Shown here: piece by piece, positions 56,009 to 64,000 of the stretch
Layout: each line of letters starts with the position of its first letter
Numbering within the stretch: the first letter of the stretch is position 1
DNA from: Arenivirga flava
GTDB lineage: Bacteria > Actinomycetota > Actinomycetes > Actinomycetales > Microbacteriaceae
Direction of reading: 5' to 3'
Assembly: GCF_030161575.1 (NCBI RefSeq)
Contig: NZ_BSUL01000001.1
Span: 1,655,809-1,719,808 of the forward strand
DNA: 64,000 nt
Made by a program: the position numbers and the translations under genes
The notes under the pieces: generated by a model
What the model was told of the DNA's origin: nothing
The model's input: only the letters and a program-made list of their open reading frames with translations
The model's database searches: none

Positions 56009-56566
56009 ATGAGCGGCACCCCGCGCGGCGCGAACGACCCGCAGCGCCGGGAGCGGATCCTCGACGCCGCGATCGAGGTGATCGCCGACCACGGCGTGCC
56101 GCGGACGACGCACCGCCGCGTCGCGGACGCCGCCGGGGTGCCGCTGGGCTCGGTGACCTACTACTTCGACGGGCTCGCCGACCTGCTGGCCCAGGCCTTC
56201 CAGCGCTTCAGCGAGCGCAAGGCGTCGATCTACCGCGAGTCGCTCGAGCGCGCGCCCGACCGGCGTGCGGCGTGCGAGGCGGTGGCCGAGCTCATCTGCG
56301 GCGTCGACTACGTCGGCTCGCGCGAGATGGTGGTCATCTGGGAGATGCACGCGCACGCGAACCACGACGAGCGCGTGGCGGCGATCAACCTCGCCTGGCT
56401 GCGCCGCAGCCACGAGAGCCTCTCGCTGCACTTCTCGCCGGCCGCGTGCCGCGGCATCGACGCGCTCATCGAGGGCCTCTCGATGCACCAGCAGTGGGAG
56501 CGCCGCCCGCTCGACCGCGCGGTCGTCGTCGCGACCATCGAGGCCGTCGCCGAGCGGCTCGGCTGA
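56009..56566 (+). CDS. TetR-family regulator
   Basis: A 185-residue protein. Helix-turn-helix: T-H-R-R-V-A-D-A-A-G-V-P-L-G-S-V-T-Y-Y-F (about residues 33-52). The C-terminal ligand domain starts around residue 65. ATG 56009 is preferred by length and by the family's short N-terminal arm. It is divergent from the MFS transporter with a palindromic operator between them. Confidence 0.85.
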   Translation: MSGTPRGANDPQRRERILDAAIEVIADHGVPRTTHRRVADAAGVPLGSVTYYFDGLADLLAQAFQRFSERKASIYRESLERAPDRRAACEAVAELICGVDYVGSREMVVIWEMHAHANHDERVAAINLAWLRRSHESLSLHFSPAACRGIDALIEGLSMHQQWERRPLDRAVVVATIEAVAERLG

Positions 56567-56591
56567 CGGAGTGACCGCGCGTGCGCTCGGC

Positions 56592-57308
56592 TCAGGCCGC
56601 CGCGAGCACGCGCTCGCGGGCCAGCAGCCCGAGCAGCGCCGCAAGACCCGCCGCGTCGCCGAGCGGGTGCTCCGGGTGCCACTGCACCGTCACCAGCGAG
56701 CCCGACTCGTGCTCGAGCGCCTCGACCACGCCGTCCTCGGCGGTCGCCGCGACGCGCAGACCGGCGCCCAGCGTCGAGACGGCCTGGTGGTGGCTGCTGC
56801 GCACCGGGCGCAGCGCGAGGCCGTCGAGCGCGCCGCCGGTGACGACCGCGAGGCCGTGCTCGACCATGCCGCCGGTCTCGGGGTGCTGGCGGTGCAGCCC
56901 CTCGAAGCCGATGTGCTGGTGCAGCCCACCGCCGAGCGCGACGTTCACGAGCTGCTGGCCGCGGCAGATGCCGAGCAGCGGGGTGCCGGTCTCGAGGGCG
57001 CGGTGCACGAGCGCGATCTGCGCCGCATCCGCCCGCTCCTCGTGCACGCCGCCGCCCTCGTACTCGAGGTCGCCGCCGTAGAAGGAGGGATGCACGTCCT
57101 CGCCGCCCATGAGCACGATCGCGTCGGTGCCGGCCACGGCCCGCTGCAGTCCGCGCTCGCCGAGCACGCCCGCGGCGAGGCGGTCGACCGTCCATCCGCT
57201 CGCCTCCGCGAGGCCGGTGAAGGAGGCGTCGAGTCCGTCGGCGAGGGCCTGGTAGGACTCGCGGCCCATGCGCTCGTCCGTCACAGAGATCATCGCGATG
57301 CGGGGCAT
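56592..57308 (-). CDS. Class I glutamine amidotransferase (gamma-glutamyl-GABA hydrolase type)
   Basis: A 238-residue peptidase C26/PuuD-like protein. The nucleophile elbow is G-I-C-R-G-Q-Q, the His-Glu pair is in W-H-P-E, and the substrate loop has G-G-E-D-V-H-P. Family members hydrolyse gamma-glutamyl-GABA in putrescine breakdown, but no other put genes are nearby, so the substrate is open. Confidence 0.8.
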   Translation of the reverse strand: MPRIAMISVTDERMGRESYQALADGLDASFTGLAEASGWTVDRLAAGVLGERGLQRAVAGTDAIVLMGGEDVHPSFYGGDLEYEGGGVHEERADAAQIALVHRALETGTPLLGICRGQQLVNVALGGGLHQHIGFEGLHRQHPETGGMVEHGLAVVTGGALDGLALRPVRSSHHQAVSTLGAGLRVAATAEDGVVEALEHESGSLVTVQWHPEHPLGDAAGLAALLGLLARERVLAAA

Positions 57309-57450
57309 GCCGACTCCTCTCGTTCCGAACGGCGTGCTCCGACGCTACGCGGGACCGAGCGGATGCGCGGGCGGATGACGGACTGTGACGCTCAGGGCGC
57401 GCCCACCCCCATCCGCTCTCCCCCGCAGCCGCCGCGGGCAGCGTGGACGG

Positions 57451-57897
57451 ATGCAGACCTTCGTGCCGTTCCCGGATCTCGCGGCCTCGGCGCAGGCCCT
57501 CGACGACCGCCGCCTCGGCAAGCAGCGGGTCGAGACGCTGCAGGTGATGCGGGCGCTGACCATCGAGGGCTACGGCTGGCGGCACCACCCGGCGGTGGCG
57601 ATGTGGCGGGGGCACCGCCCGGCGCTCATGGCCTACCAGGACGCCTGCTGCGACGAGTGGGCCCGCCGCGGCTTCGCGGACACCTGCCGCGCGAAGACCC
57701 TCGAGACGCTGGATGCGGATGCGCGCGACGGCGAGGACTACCGCGCCGGTCGCATCCCGATGCCCGCGTGGTGGGCGCGGCCGGAGGTGCATCGGTCGCA
57801 CCGCTCGAAGCTGCTCGCGAAGGACCCCGAGTTCTACCGCGAGCGCTTCCCGCACGACCCGGACGACCTCGAGTACGTCTGGCCGGGCGAGGGCTGA
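57451..57897 (+). CDS. MSMEG_6728-family protein (T4 endonuclease V-like)
   Basis: A 148-residue protein starting M-Q-T-F-V-P-F-P-D with L-D-D-R-R-L-G-K-Q-R-V-E, G-W-x-x-H-P-A-V-x-M-W and later W-W-A-R-P-E-V-H-R-S-H-R-S-K-L. This family is annotated as related to pyrimidine-dimer DNA glycosylases, but activity is unproven here. CAGCGT ends six bases before the ATG, suggesting a leaderless message. Confidence 0.78.
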   Translation: MQTFVPFPDLAASAQALDDRRLGKQRVETLQVMRALTIEGYGWRHHPAVAMWRGHRPALMAYQDACCDEWARRGFADTCRAKTLETLDADARDGEDYRAGRIPMPAWWARPEVHRSHRSKLLAKDPEFYRERFPHDPDDLEYVWPGEG

Positions 57898-57934
57898 GCC
57901 CTGCCAGACTGAGGGTGACGAGAAGGAGTCGACG

Positions 57935-58866
57935 ATGACCGACCGACCTGCGCTGGGCGTGCTGCTGCCCCGCGACCTGCCCGCCGCCGAGATGCTCGAC
58001 GCCGCGCGCCGTGCGGAGGCCGCCGGCGCTGCCGAGCTATGGGTGGTGGAGGACCTCGGCTTCCGCGGCGGCATCGCGCAGGCCGCCGCCGTGCTCGCCG
58101 CCACGACGACCCTGCGGGTGGGCATCGGCATCCTGCCCGCCGCGGTGCGCAACCACGCGTTCCTCGCCATGGAGCTCGCCACGCTGGAGCAGCTGTTCCC
58201 CGGTCGCCTCGACGCCGGCATAGGCCACGGCATGCCGGGCTGGCTGCGCCAGGTCGGCGCCTGGCCCGAGCGGCCGCTGGCGCTGCTCGAGCGCACGTTC
58301 ACCGCGGTGCGCGGCCTGCTCGGCGGCGAGGAGTTCGAGGGCGTGCGGCTCGATGCCTCCGCGGTGCCCGCCGCGGTGCCGCAGCTGCTCGCCGGCGTGC
58401 GCGGACCCAAGTCGCTGGCCGCCGCCGGCCGCGTCGCCGACGGCACCGTGCTGGCCGAGCCGGTCACGCCGCAGTACGCCGCGGCGGCGCTCGCCGCCAT
58501 CGCCGCTCCCGGGCCGCACCGGCTCGTCGCCTACAACGTCGCCAGCGTCGACGCCGACGAGGCCGCCGCGTTCGCGCGGGCGCGCCCTGCGCTCGCCTGG
58601 ATCGGCGAGCCCGACTGGGCACCGCACCTCGTCGACCTGCCGTTCGCGGACGAGTTCCGTGCGCTGCGCGCATCGTCCGCCGGGCCGCAGGAGTTCGCCG
58701 AACGGCTGCCGGATGCGTGGGTCGCCGAGCTCGCGCTGGCCGGCTCCCCCGAGCGCGTTCGGGAGCGCCTGGCGGCGCTCGGCGCGGCCGGGGTGACGGA
58801 CGTCGTGCTGCAGCCGACCCCTCCGATCCGCTGGGCGCCATCGCGGCGCTGCACGCGCTCGCCTGA
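57935..58866 (+). pseudogene. LLM-class flavin-dependent oxidoreductase, one apparent frameshift
   Basis: A luciferase-like TIM-barrel protein of about 310 residues when corrected, with G-R-L-D-A-G-I-G-H-G and an F420/FMN-type pocket (L-R-V-G-I-G-I-L-P). At 58818-58821 four C occur where five give Q-P-T-P-S-D-P-L-G-A-I and a stop at 58866; uncorrected, the frame runs on into the next, convergent gene. Only the last 15 residues are affected. ATG 57935 follows AGAAGGAG. Confidence 0.8.
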
Positions 58867-58879
58867 CGCGAGGGTCTGC

Positions 58880-60013
58880 TCAGGCGCTCGGCACCACGAT
58901 CTCGACGCGCCGGTTCAGCTGGCGCCCCGCGGGGTTGTCCTGGCCGTCCAGCTCGTTCGGCGCGACGGGCTCGTTCTCGCCGAAACCGCGCGCATCGATC
59001 GCGGCGGTCACGCCCGCTTCGCGGAGGCCCCGGGCCACCGCATCCGCTCGCTGCTCGCTGAGCCGCTGGTTGTACGCGTCGGTGCCGATCGCATCCGTGT
59101 GGCCGCTCACGACGAGGTTCGTGGAACCCGACTCCTGCAGCGCGGCGGCGAGCTCGCGGATCACGTCGACCGAGTCGGGTCGCAGCTCGTACCGGTCGAA
59201 GTCGAAGAGCACCGCGTCTTCGAGCGTGATGGTGACGCCGCACGACTCGACCGGCGCCAGCGACCCCATCGACGGGAAGCTGCCGACCGAGGCCACCGGC
59301 GCCACCGGCTCGGCGTCGACGAGCGCCCCGTTCTCTACCGCTGTGCCGTCCCCGTTGTTGACGATCGTGATGTCGCGATCCGAGTAGGTGCCCGAGCCGT
59401 CGCCGTTGTTCACGATGGTCACGTCGTCGACGGCGTAGGTGCCGCTGCCGTCGCCGTTCACGACGATCGAGGCACCCCGGTGCGCCGAGGTGCCGAACCC
59501 GTCGCCGCCGGTCACGATCGAGCCCTCCAGGTCGTTGTACGTGCCGCTGCCGTCGCCGCCCACGACCACGTTGGTCGTGCCGTCGCTCCATACGCCGCTG
59601 CGGTCGCCGCCGACGACGACGTCGACGCCATTGAGGGTGAAGGTGCCGCTGCCGTCGCCGGAGTTCACGATCGTGTCCCCGTAGGGTAACCCGCCGCTCT
59701 GCCCGCTCGCGACGACGCCTCCGCTCTCGCAGCGCGCGGGCGAGAAGCTCAGGCCGGGCCGCTCCGTCAGCGTGCGCTGCAGCGCCTGCGCCGGCGCGGC
59801 GACGGCCGCATCGAGCAGGCTCAGATCGGGGATGCGGATGAGCGGCACCGGCGGGATCTCGCCGGGTGCGAACCTGGGCACCGCGGCGACGTCGGCCACG
59901 TCGGCAGTCGGGCTCGCGGACGGGCTCGGGCGCACGGGCGCCGGCCGCTCGTCCTCGGCCTGGGCGGTGCAGGCGCTGGCCAGCAGCACGACGGCGAGGG
60001 CCGCCGCGGTCAC
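58880..60013 (-). CDS. OmpA-family lipoprotein with internal beta repeats
   Basis: About 377 residues: hydrophobic signal with lipobox A-S-A-C, a Pro/Ser/Ala linker, a central region of about six 17-residue repeats built on V-V-G-G-D-G-S-G-T-Y (roughly residues 130-240), then a C-terminal OmpA peptidoglycan-binding domain with S-G-H-T-D-A and N-R-R-V-E-I. It would be tethered to the membrane and clasp peptidoglycan. The GTG at 60013 is the only usable in-frame start close to the signal; it leaves a signal lacking basic residues, so the true start may be upstream, with a sequence error. A possible -10 (TAGGGT) lies at 60047-60052. Confidence 0.75.
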   Translation of the reverse strand: MTAAALAVVLLASACTAQAEDERPAPVRPSPSASPTADVADVAAVPRFAPGEIPPVPLIRIPDLSLLDAAVAAPAQALQRTLTERPGLSFSPARCESGGVVASGQSGGLPYGDTIVNSGDGSGTFTLNGVDVVVGGDRSGVWSDGTTNVVVGGDGSGTYNDLEGSIVTGGDGFGTSAHRGASIVVNGDGSGTYAVDDVTIVNNGDGSGTYSDRDITIVNNGDGTAVENGALVDAEPVAPVASVGSFPSMGSLAPVESCGVTITLEDAVLFDFDRYELRPDSVDVIRELAAALQESGSTNLVVSGHTDAIGTDAYNQRLSEQRADAVARGLREAGVTAAIDARGFGENEPVAPNELDGQDNPAGRQLNRRVEIVVPSA

Positions 60014-60120
60014 GGCGCTCCGCGTTCCACGGACGGTCCTGGAAGCGACCCTATCGAGGCGCCTCCCGGTGGGGCGCCGGTCCGTCGCTCGAGGGCGGGG
60101 CGAGCACCGCCGGAAACGAC

Positions 60121-60148
60121 GGAAGGCCCCGCCGAAGCGGGGCCTTCC
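60121..60148 (-). terminator. Terminator downstream of tRNA-Ala
   Basis: Perfect 12-bp stem GGAAGGCCCCGC with a UUCG-type tetraloop on the minus strand, followed by a T-rich stretch, 11 bases after the tRNA. Confidence 0.85.
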
Positions 60149-60159
60149 TGTGTTCTCGG

Positions 60160-60232
60160 TGGACCCTAGGAGATTCGAACTCCTGACCTCCTCGATGCGA
60201 ACGAGGCGCGCTACCAACTGCGCCAAGGGCCC
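60160..60232 (-). tRNA. tRNA-Ala, anticodon CGC
   Basis: A 73-base cloverleaf on the minus strand. The acceptor stem GGGCCCT pairs with AGGGTCC and includes the G3-U70 pair that identifies alanine. The anticodon loop is TTCGCAT inside a CCTCG/CGAGG stem, anticodon CGC. The T-arm has GTTCGAATC. CCA is not encoded. It would read GCG codons, frequent in this genome. Confidence 0.95.
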
Positions 60233-60285
60233 GTGAACTCGTCAACCCTAGCACCTCCGCGAGGGTCGTCGTGCACGCTGCTGCG

Positions 60286-61290
60286 TCAGCCGGTCGAGCG
60301 GCGGCGCAGCACCGCGTCGAGGTCGGGCATGCCGCCGGGTGCACCGAAGGGCGACACCTCCGGCTCGCGGTGGGCGGCGCGCAGCGCGCGCTCCGCGGCG
60401 AGGGCGGCCTGGCGCAGCTCGTCCTGCGGGTCCGCGGGCACGGCGGTCGCGGCAGCGGGCGCGGGCCTGGCGGGCGCCGCCGGTGCCGCGGGCCGCTCCT
60501 GCACGACCGGGCGCGGCACCGCCACGGGCTTCGGCAGCACCTCGGTGCGGCTGAGGTACAGCGGCTTGGGCACCTCGGTCGGGGTCCAGCTGCGGTCCTC
60601 GTCCTCCTCCTGCTGCGGCAGCGGGTCGCTGAGCACGATGCGGCGCCCCTTCGGGCGCGCGACCGGAGCGGTGCCGCCGCGGCGCGATCGGGCCCGGGCG
60701 GCGACGCTGGCCATGCGGCGCAGCGTCACGAGCGCGAGCACCGCGCCCGTCGCGCCCGCGGCGAGCAGCAGCCAGCCGGCGCCGAGCGCCAGCTGCACGC
60801 CGCCCACGACCGCGGCGATCACGGAGGCGAGCAGGAAGACGGAGGTGACCAGGCGGCTGCGGCGGCGCAGCTTCGCGGCCTGGTCGTGCGAGACCTGCGA
60901 GACCTCCTGCGCCGAGCGCTGGGCGGCGGCGAGGCTCGCGGCGGACGCCTTGCGTGCGGCGATGCGGGTCGCCTCGCTGGGAACGGGCTCGCCGCGCTTG
61001 CCGATGCGCTCGCGCTGCATCCGCTCGGCGCGTGCGACGGCCTCGGTGCGCTTCAGCTCCTCCTGCAGCGCCTTGCGTCGGGCGGCGAGCTCGCGCGCCT
61101 GCCGCTCGGCGGGCAGCTCGTCGAGCGGGGCGGCGGTGCCGGCCATCGCCCGGATGGTCTGCTGCAGCCGCACCGCGTTGCGCTCGGTCGACAGGTACTC
61201 CCGACGGCGGTACCAGCTGGGCAGCAGGTAGGCGAGCCACAGCACGGCCGCCACGGCGATGATGACCCCGCCCCCCAGTGAATCTCCCAT
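60286..61290 (-). CDS. Membrane protein of unknown function
   Basis: A 334-residue protein: an N-terminal membrane span (V-I-I-A-V-A-A-V-L-W-L-A-Y-L-L-P), a long charged coiled-coil (about 40-150, rich in A, R, E, Q), two more spans (about 165-205), then a Pro/Ala-rich cytoplasmic tail. It is downstream of a RimJ-like gene and galU on the same strand. Similar proteins occur at this place in other Microbacteriaceae; no function is assigned. Confidence 0.7.
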   Translation of the reverse strand: MGDSLGGGVIIAVAAVLWLAYLLPSWYRRREYLSTERNAVRLQQTIRAMAGTAAPLDELPAERQARELAARRKALQEELKRTEAVARAERMQRERIGKRGEPVPSEATRIAARKASAASLAAAQRSAQEVSQVSHDQAAKLRRRSRLVTSVFLLASVIAAVVGGVQLALGAGWLLLAAGATGAVLALVTLRRMASVAARARSRRGGTAPVARPKGRRIVLSDPLPQQEEDEDRSWTPTEVPKPLYLSRTEVLPKPVAVPRPVVQERPAAPAAPARPAPAAATAVPADPQDELRQAALAAERALRAAHREPEVSPFGAPGGMPDLDAVLRRRSTG

Positions 61291-61351
61291 GGGTGGAGCG
61301 TACGAGCGCGACGCGCCCGGCGCCGTCCGCCGCGCCGGGGCGCAGCGGTGA

Positions 61352-61954
61352 TTACGCCGAGTCCGACCCGAACGGGCGCTGCGCGCGGCGGACGTCCGCG
61401 TCGGGCACCCGTCCGGCGTCCGCTGGCGCAGCGCCCTGACGCCAGCGCCGCAGTACGCCCTCGGGGATCTCCTCGCGCACCAGCGCGAAGCAGAAGTGAT
61501 CGCGCCAGTCGCCGTCGATGTGGATGTAGCGGCGGCGCAGGCCCTCGTAGCGGAAGCCGAGCTTCTCGACCACGCGCAGGCTGGGCCCGTTCTCGGGGCG
61601 GATGCAGATCTCCATCCGGTGCAGATCGACGCCGGCGAAGCAGTGGTCGGTCGCGAGCGCCACCGCCGTGGGGGTGACGCCGCGACCGGCGAAGCGCTCA
61701 GCCACCCAGTAGCCGATGCTCGCCGAGGCGAGCGACCCGTAGCTGATCGACGACACGTTGAGCTGCCCGGCGAACTCGCCGTCGACCTCGATCGCGAACG
61801 GCATGCCGGTGCCGTTGCGGGCGCCGCCGAGGAGCGAGCGGATGCTGCTGCGCACGTCGACCCCGAAGGTCGCGTGCGGGCTGGTCGCCTCCCAGCGGCG
61901 CAGCCACGTGCGGTTCGCTGCGAGCTCACGTTCGAGGGCCCGGGCGTCCCGCAA
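61352..61954 (-). CDS. RimJ/RimL-type GNAT acetyltransferase
   Basis: About 200 residues with G-Y-W-V-A-E-R-F-A-G-R-G-V-T-P, the acetyl-CoA loop, and I-R-P-E-N-G-P-S-L-R-V-V-E-K-L-G-F, typical of ribosomal-protein N-acetyltransferases. The first usable start is TTG 61954, but the conserved first strand (G-S-V-T-L-R-P-I-R-L-R-D-A) is encoded just upstream and is cut off by a TGA at 61990-61988. One G too many in the run at 61983-61980 would explain it. It follows galU on the same strand. Confidence 0.78.
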   Translation of the reverse strand: MRDARALERELAANRTWLRRWEATSPHATFGVDVRSSIRSLLGGARNGTGMPFAIEVDGEFAGQLNVSSISYGSLASASIGYWVAERFAGRGVTPTAVALATDHCFAGVDLHRMEICIRPENGPSLRVVEKLGFRYEGLRRRYIHIDGDWRDHFCFALVREEIPEGVLRRWRQGAAPADAGRVPDADVRRAQRPFGSDSA

Positions 61955-62039
61955 CCGGATGGGCCGCAGGGTGACCGAGCCCTCGCTCAGGGTCGGGATG
62001 TACAGGATCGCGTCCCCTCGTCGACGCCGGAGGGGGCGC

Positions 62040-62930
62040 TTACTCCAGGCCGGCGGCGAAGTCGCGCAGCCAGGGCTTGAGCTCCTTGCCGAGGTCGTCG
62101 CGCTCGCTGGCGAGCTGCACGATCGCCTTGATGTAGTCGAGGCGGTCGCCGGTGTCGTAGCGGCGACCCCGGAACACGACGCCGTAGACGCCGCCGGCGA
62201 TGTCCTTGTCGCTGAGCTCGAGCATCGCGTCCGTCAGCTGGATCTCGCCGCCCTTGCCCGGCTCGGTGCGCTCGAGCACCTCGAAGATCTCGGGCTGCAG
62301 CACGTAGCGGCCGATGATCGCGTAGTTGGAGGGCGCGGTGCCCGGAGCCGGCTTCTCGACGAGGCCGACGACCTTGACCACGTCGTCCTCGTCGGTCGCC
62401 TCGACGGTGGCGACGCCGTACATGTGCGCGACGGCGGGGTCGACCTCGAGCAGCGCCACGACGGTGGCGCCCTTGCCCTCGGCGACCTCGAGCATGCGGG
62501 TGAGCAGCGGGTCGCGCTCGTCGATGATGTCGTCACCGAGCAGCACCGCGAAGGGCTCGTGGCCGACGTGCATCTTGGCGCGCAGCACCGCGTGGCCGAG
62601 TCCCTTGGGGTCGCCCTGGCGCACGTAGTGCATGTCGGCGAGCTCGGTGGAGTAGTTCACCTTCTCGAGCTTGGCCGTGTCGCCCTTGGCCGCGAGGGTC
62701 GCCTCGAGCTCGGTCATGCGGTCGAAGTGGTTCTCGAGGGCGTTCTTGTTGCGCCCCGTGATCATGAGCACGTCGGTCAGGCCGGAGTTCACGGCCTCCT
62801 CGACGACGTACTGGATGGCCGGCTTGTCGACGACCGGCAGCATCTCCTTCGGCATGGCCTTGGTGGCGGGCAGGAAGCGGGTGCCGAGCCCGGCGGCAGG
62901 GATCACTGCCTTGGTCACACGTTCAGTCAT
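62040..62930 (-). CDS. galU: UTP-glucose-1-phosphate uridylyltransferase
   Basis: A 296-residue nucleotidyltransferase making UDP-glucose for cell-wall and storage polymers. The N-terminal P-A-A-G-L-G-T-R-F-L-P-A-T-K-A binds UTP; E-M-L-P-V-V-D-K-P, G-H-A-V-L-R-A and V-E-K-P follow in the expected order. ATG 62930 is preferred over a GTG two codons upstream, because TAGGGT (62942-62937) ends six bases before the ATG and would abut the GTG. Length is standard for GalU. Confidence 0.93.
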   Translation of the reverse strand: MTERVTKAVIPAAGLGTRFLPATKAMPKEMLPVVDKPAIQYVVEEAVNSGLTDVLMITGRNKNALENHFDRMTELEATLAAKGDTAKLEKVNYSTELADMHYVRQGDPKGLGHAVLRAKMHVGHEPFAVLLGDDIIDERDPLLTRMLEVAEGKGATVVALLEVDPAVAHMYGVATVEATDEDDVVKVVGLVEKPAPGTAPSNYAIIGRYVLQPEIFEVLERTEPGKGGEIQLTDAMLELSDKDIAGGVYGVVFRGRRYDTGDRLDYIKAIVQLASERDDLGKELKPWLRDFAAGLE

Positions 62931-62936
62931 GGGCAC

Positions 62937-62942
62937 ACCCTA
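62937..62942 (-). promoter_or_regulatory. -10 box of the galU leaderless promoter
   Basis: TAGGGT on the minus strand, six bases, then ATG 62930. Confidence 0.5.
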
Positions 62943-63067
62943 CAAGGCGGCCCCCGTCCGCGGCAGGCGGCGGGGCCGGCGCAGCGGCGAGCGGATGCAC
63001 CCGGCGGATGCGGCGCGCGCTCGGCCCGCATCCGCTCACCCTCGCGCTGCTCGCATCCGCTCGCCCC

Positions 63068-63073
63068 TAGGAT
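63068..63073 (+). promoter_or_regulatory. -10 box, leaderless promoter
   Basis: TAGGAT, seven bases, then ATG 63081; an in-frame ATG at 63072 overlaps the box and is unlikely to be used. Confidence 0.5.
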
Positions 63074-63080
63074 GGGCGGC

Positions 63081-63659
63081 ATGTCGCCGGACATCCACGC
63101 CGAGAAGCGCGCCCTGCGCGCGGAGCTCCGCGAGCGACGCCGCACGATGACCGTGACGGAGCGCGAGCACGCCACCGAGCAGTTCGGCGAGCGGCTGCGC
63201 GAGCTGGTCGCCGCGACGGGCGCCCGCAGTCTGTCGGCGTACCTCTCCTCCACGGACGAGCCGAACGTGCGCCCCTTCCTCAACTGGGCGCACGAGCAGG
63301 GCATCCGCGTGCTGCTGCCGATCACCCGCGACGACGGCCTGCTCGACTGGGCGGTCGGCGACGGTGAGAGCGAGCGCGAGGGCCTGTTCGGCCTGCCGGA
63401 GGTCGTCGGCGAGGTGCTCAGCCCCTTCGCGATCGACGAGGTCGACCTGATCCTCGTGCCCGCCGCCAGCGTCGATGCGAGCGGCATGCGGCTCGGTTGG
63501 GGTCGCGGCTACTTCGACAAGACCCTCGGCTCGATGGAGCGCCGTCCGCCCGCCTACGCAGTCGTCTTCGACAGCGAGTTCGTCGACGTCGTACCGAGCG
63601 AACCCCACGACCAGCCGGTCGACGGGGTCGTGACCCCGAGCGCCGTGCGCGCCCTCTGA
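63081..63659 (+). CDS. 5-formyltetrahydrofolate cyclo-ligase
   Basis: A 192-residue enzyme converting 5-formyl-THF to 5,10-methenyl-THF with ATP. The N-terminal K-R-A-L-R-A-E-L-R-E-R-R, L-S-T-D-E-P-like loop (Y-L-S-S-T-D-E-P-N) and the C-terminal signature R-L-G-W-G-R-G-Y-F-D-K are diagnostic. It diverges from galU and is followed by fmdB on the same strand. Confidence 0.93.
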   Translation: MSPDIHAEKRALRAELRERRRTMTVTEREHATEQFGERLRELVAATGARSLSAYLSSTDEPNVRPFLNWAHEQGIRVLLPITRDDGLLDWAVGDGESEREGLFGLPEVVGEVLSPFAIDEVDLILVPAASVDASGMRLGWGRGYFDKTLGSMERRPPAYAVVFDSEFVDVVPSEPHDQPVDGVVTPSAVRAL

Positions 63660-63693
63660 CCAGCTCCATCCCCCTCCCACCCGGAAGAACGCC

Positions 63694-63975
63694 GTGCCCA
63701 CGTACTCTTATCGCTGCACCGTCTGCGAGAACGCCTTCGACATCCAGCAGTCCTTCTCGGACGCGAGCCTGACGGTCTGCCCCGCCTGCGGCGGCGGGCT
63801 GCGCAAGATCTTCAGCGCGGTCGGCGTGACGTTCAACGGCTCCGGGTTCTACCGCACCGACTCGCGCTCGTCGTCGGGATCGTCCTCGTCGGGGTCGGGG
63901 TCGTCCTCGTCGGGCTCGAAGCCCGCGGCGAAGAGCTCGAGCAGCGGTTCCACCAGCGCCTCGTCCAGCAGCTGA
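63694..63975 (+). CDS. FmdB-family zinc-ribbon protein
   Basis: A 93-residue protein. Residues 1-45 form the FmdB zinc ribbon (M-P-T-Y-S-Y-R-C-x-x-C and C-P-A-C-G), followed by a Ser/Gly-rich low-complexity tail of about 40 residues, common in actinobacterial homologues. It starts at GTG 63694, with the conserved M-P-T-Y start. Role unknown, possibly regulatory. Confidence 0.88.
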   Translation: MPTYSYRCTVCENAFDIQQSFSDASLTVCPACGGGLRKIFSAVGVTFNGSGFYRTDSRSSSGSSSSGSGSSSSGSKPAAKSSSSGSTSASSSS

Positions 63976-63997
63976 GATCGAACGGAAGCAAGGAGAC

Positions 63998-64000
63998 ATG
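63998..64000 (+). CDS. Start codon of the next gene, cut by the window end
   Basis: AAGGAG six bases before an ATG that ends the window. Only the start codon is visible; the product cannot be named. Confidence 0.4.

Overview
The window is high-GC DNA with the gene content and style of an actinobacterium, most likely Microbacteriaceae. The signs are class Ib ribonucleotide reductase (nrdHIEF) under NrdR-type boxes, many LacI-controlled sugar ABC transporters, FmdB, DUF3072 and MSMEG_6728-type proteins, and many genes whose start codon lies 5-7 bases after a TANNNT-like -10 box (leaderless mRNAs). An octamer, GCGGATGC/GCATCCGC, recurs in genes and gaps.

Layout. (1) 0-2.4 kb: end of an unknown gene, then an MFS exporter behind a MarR repressor. 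(2) 2.5-11.8 kb: first glycan locus. A secreted GH93-like glycosidase with ricin-type lectin domains diverges from a binding protein, two permeases, a LacI regulator and a GH3 glycosidase. The order resembles the Streptomyces bxl (xylobiose) operon, and CGAAA-N3-TTTCG palindromes lie in the control region. (3) 11.9-13.9 kb: broken TetR gene, PLP-dependent desulfhydrase/deaminase-like enzyme, divergent Lrp regulator. (4) 14.0-25.9 kb: second glycan locus. Two paralogous LacI genes bracket a GH36 alpha-galactosidase and an ABC importer, followed by a 1415-residue wall-anchored multidomain glycosidase. The same palindrome, TGATAnCGnTATCA-like, occurs twice before the GH36 gene and once before the surface enzyme, so they probably form one regulon.

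(5) 26.0-31.2 kb: choline-to-glycine-betaine operon (BCCT transporter, betaine aldehyde dehydrogenase, choline dehydrogenase). (6) 31.4-35.5 kb: nrdHIEF with two NrdR boxes. (7) 35.7-39.6 kb: broken MFS gene, an 836-bp repeat-filled gap, an aldo/keto reductase and a PfkB kinase. (8) 39.6-49.4 kb: small stress-like protein, acyl-CoA dehydrogenase homologue, zinc-ribbon SDR, lipoprotein, double GNAT, GH15, M23 peptidase, threonine-aldolase homologue. (9) 49.4-58.9 kb: SDR/DUF3072 pair, RecQ with an internal amber codon, frameshifted Vsr-like protein, MFS/TetR divergent pair, glutamine amidotransferase, MSMEG_6728 protein, LLM-class oxidoreductase. (10) 58.9-64 kb: OmpA-like lipoprotein, tRNA-Ala(CGC), a membrane protein, a RimJ-like acetyltransferase, galU, 5-formyl-THF cyclo-ligase and fmdB.

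Sequence quality matters. At least ten single-base frameshifts interrupt otherwise well-conserved genes, nearly all at G or C runs of four to six bases. The simplest reading is homopolymer error in the assembly, so these genes are probably intact in the organism. They are labelled pseudogene here only because the given sequence does not encode them in one frame.
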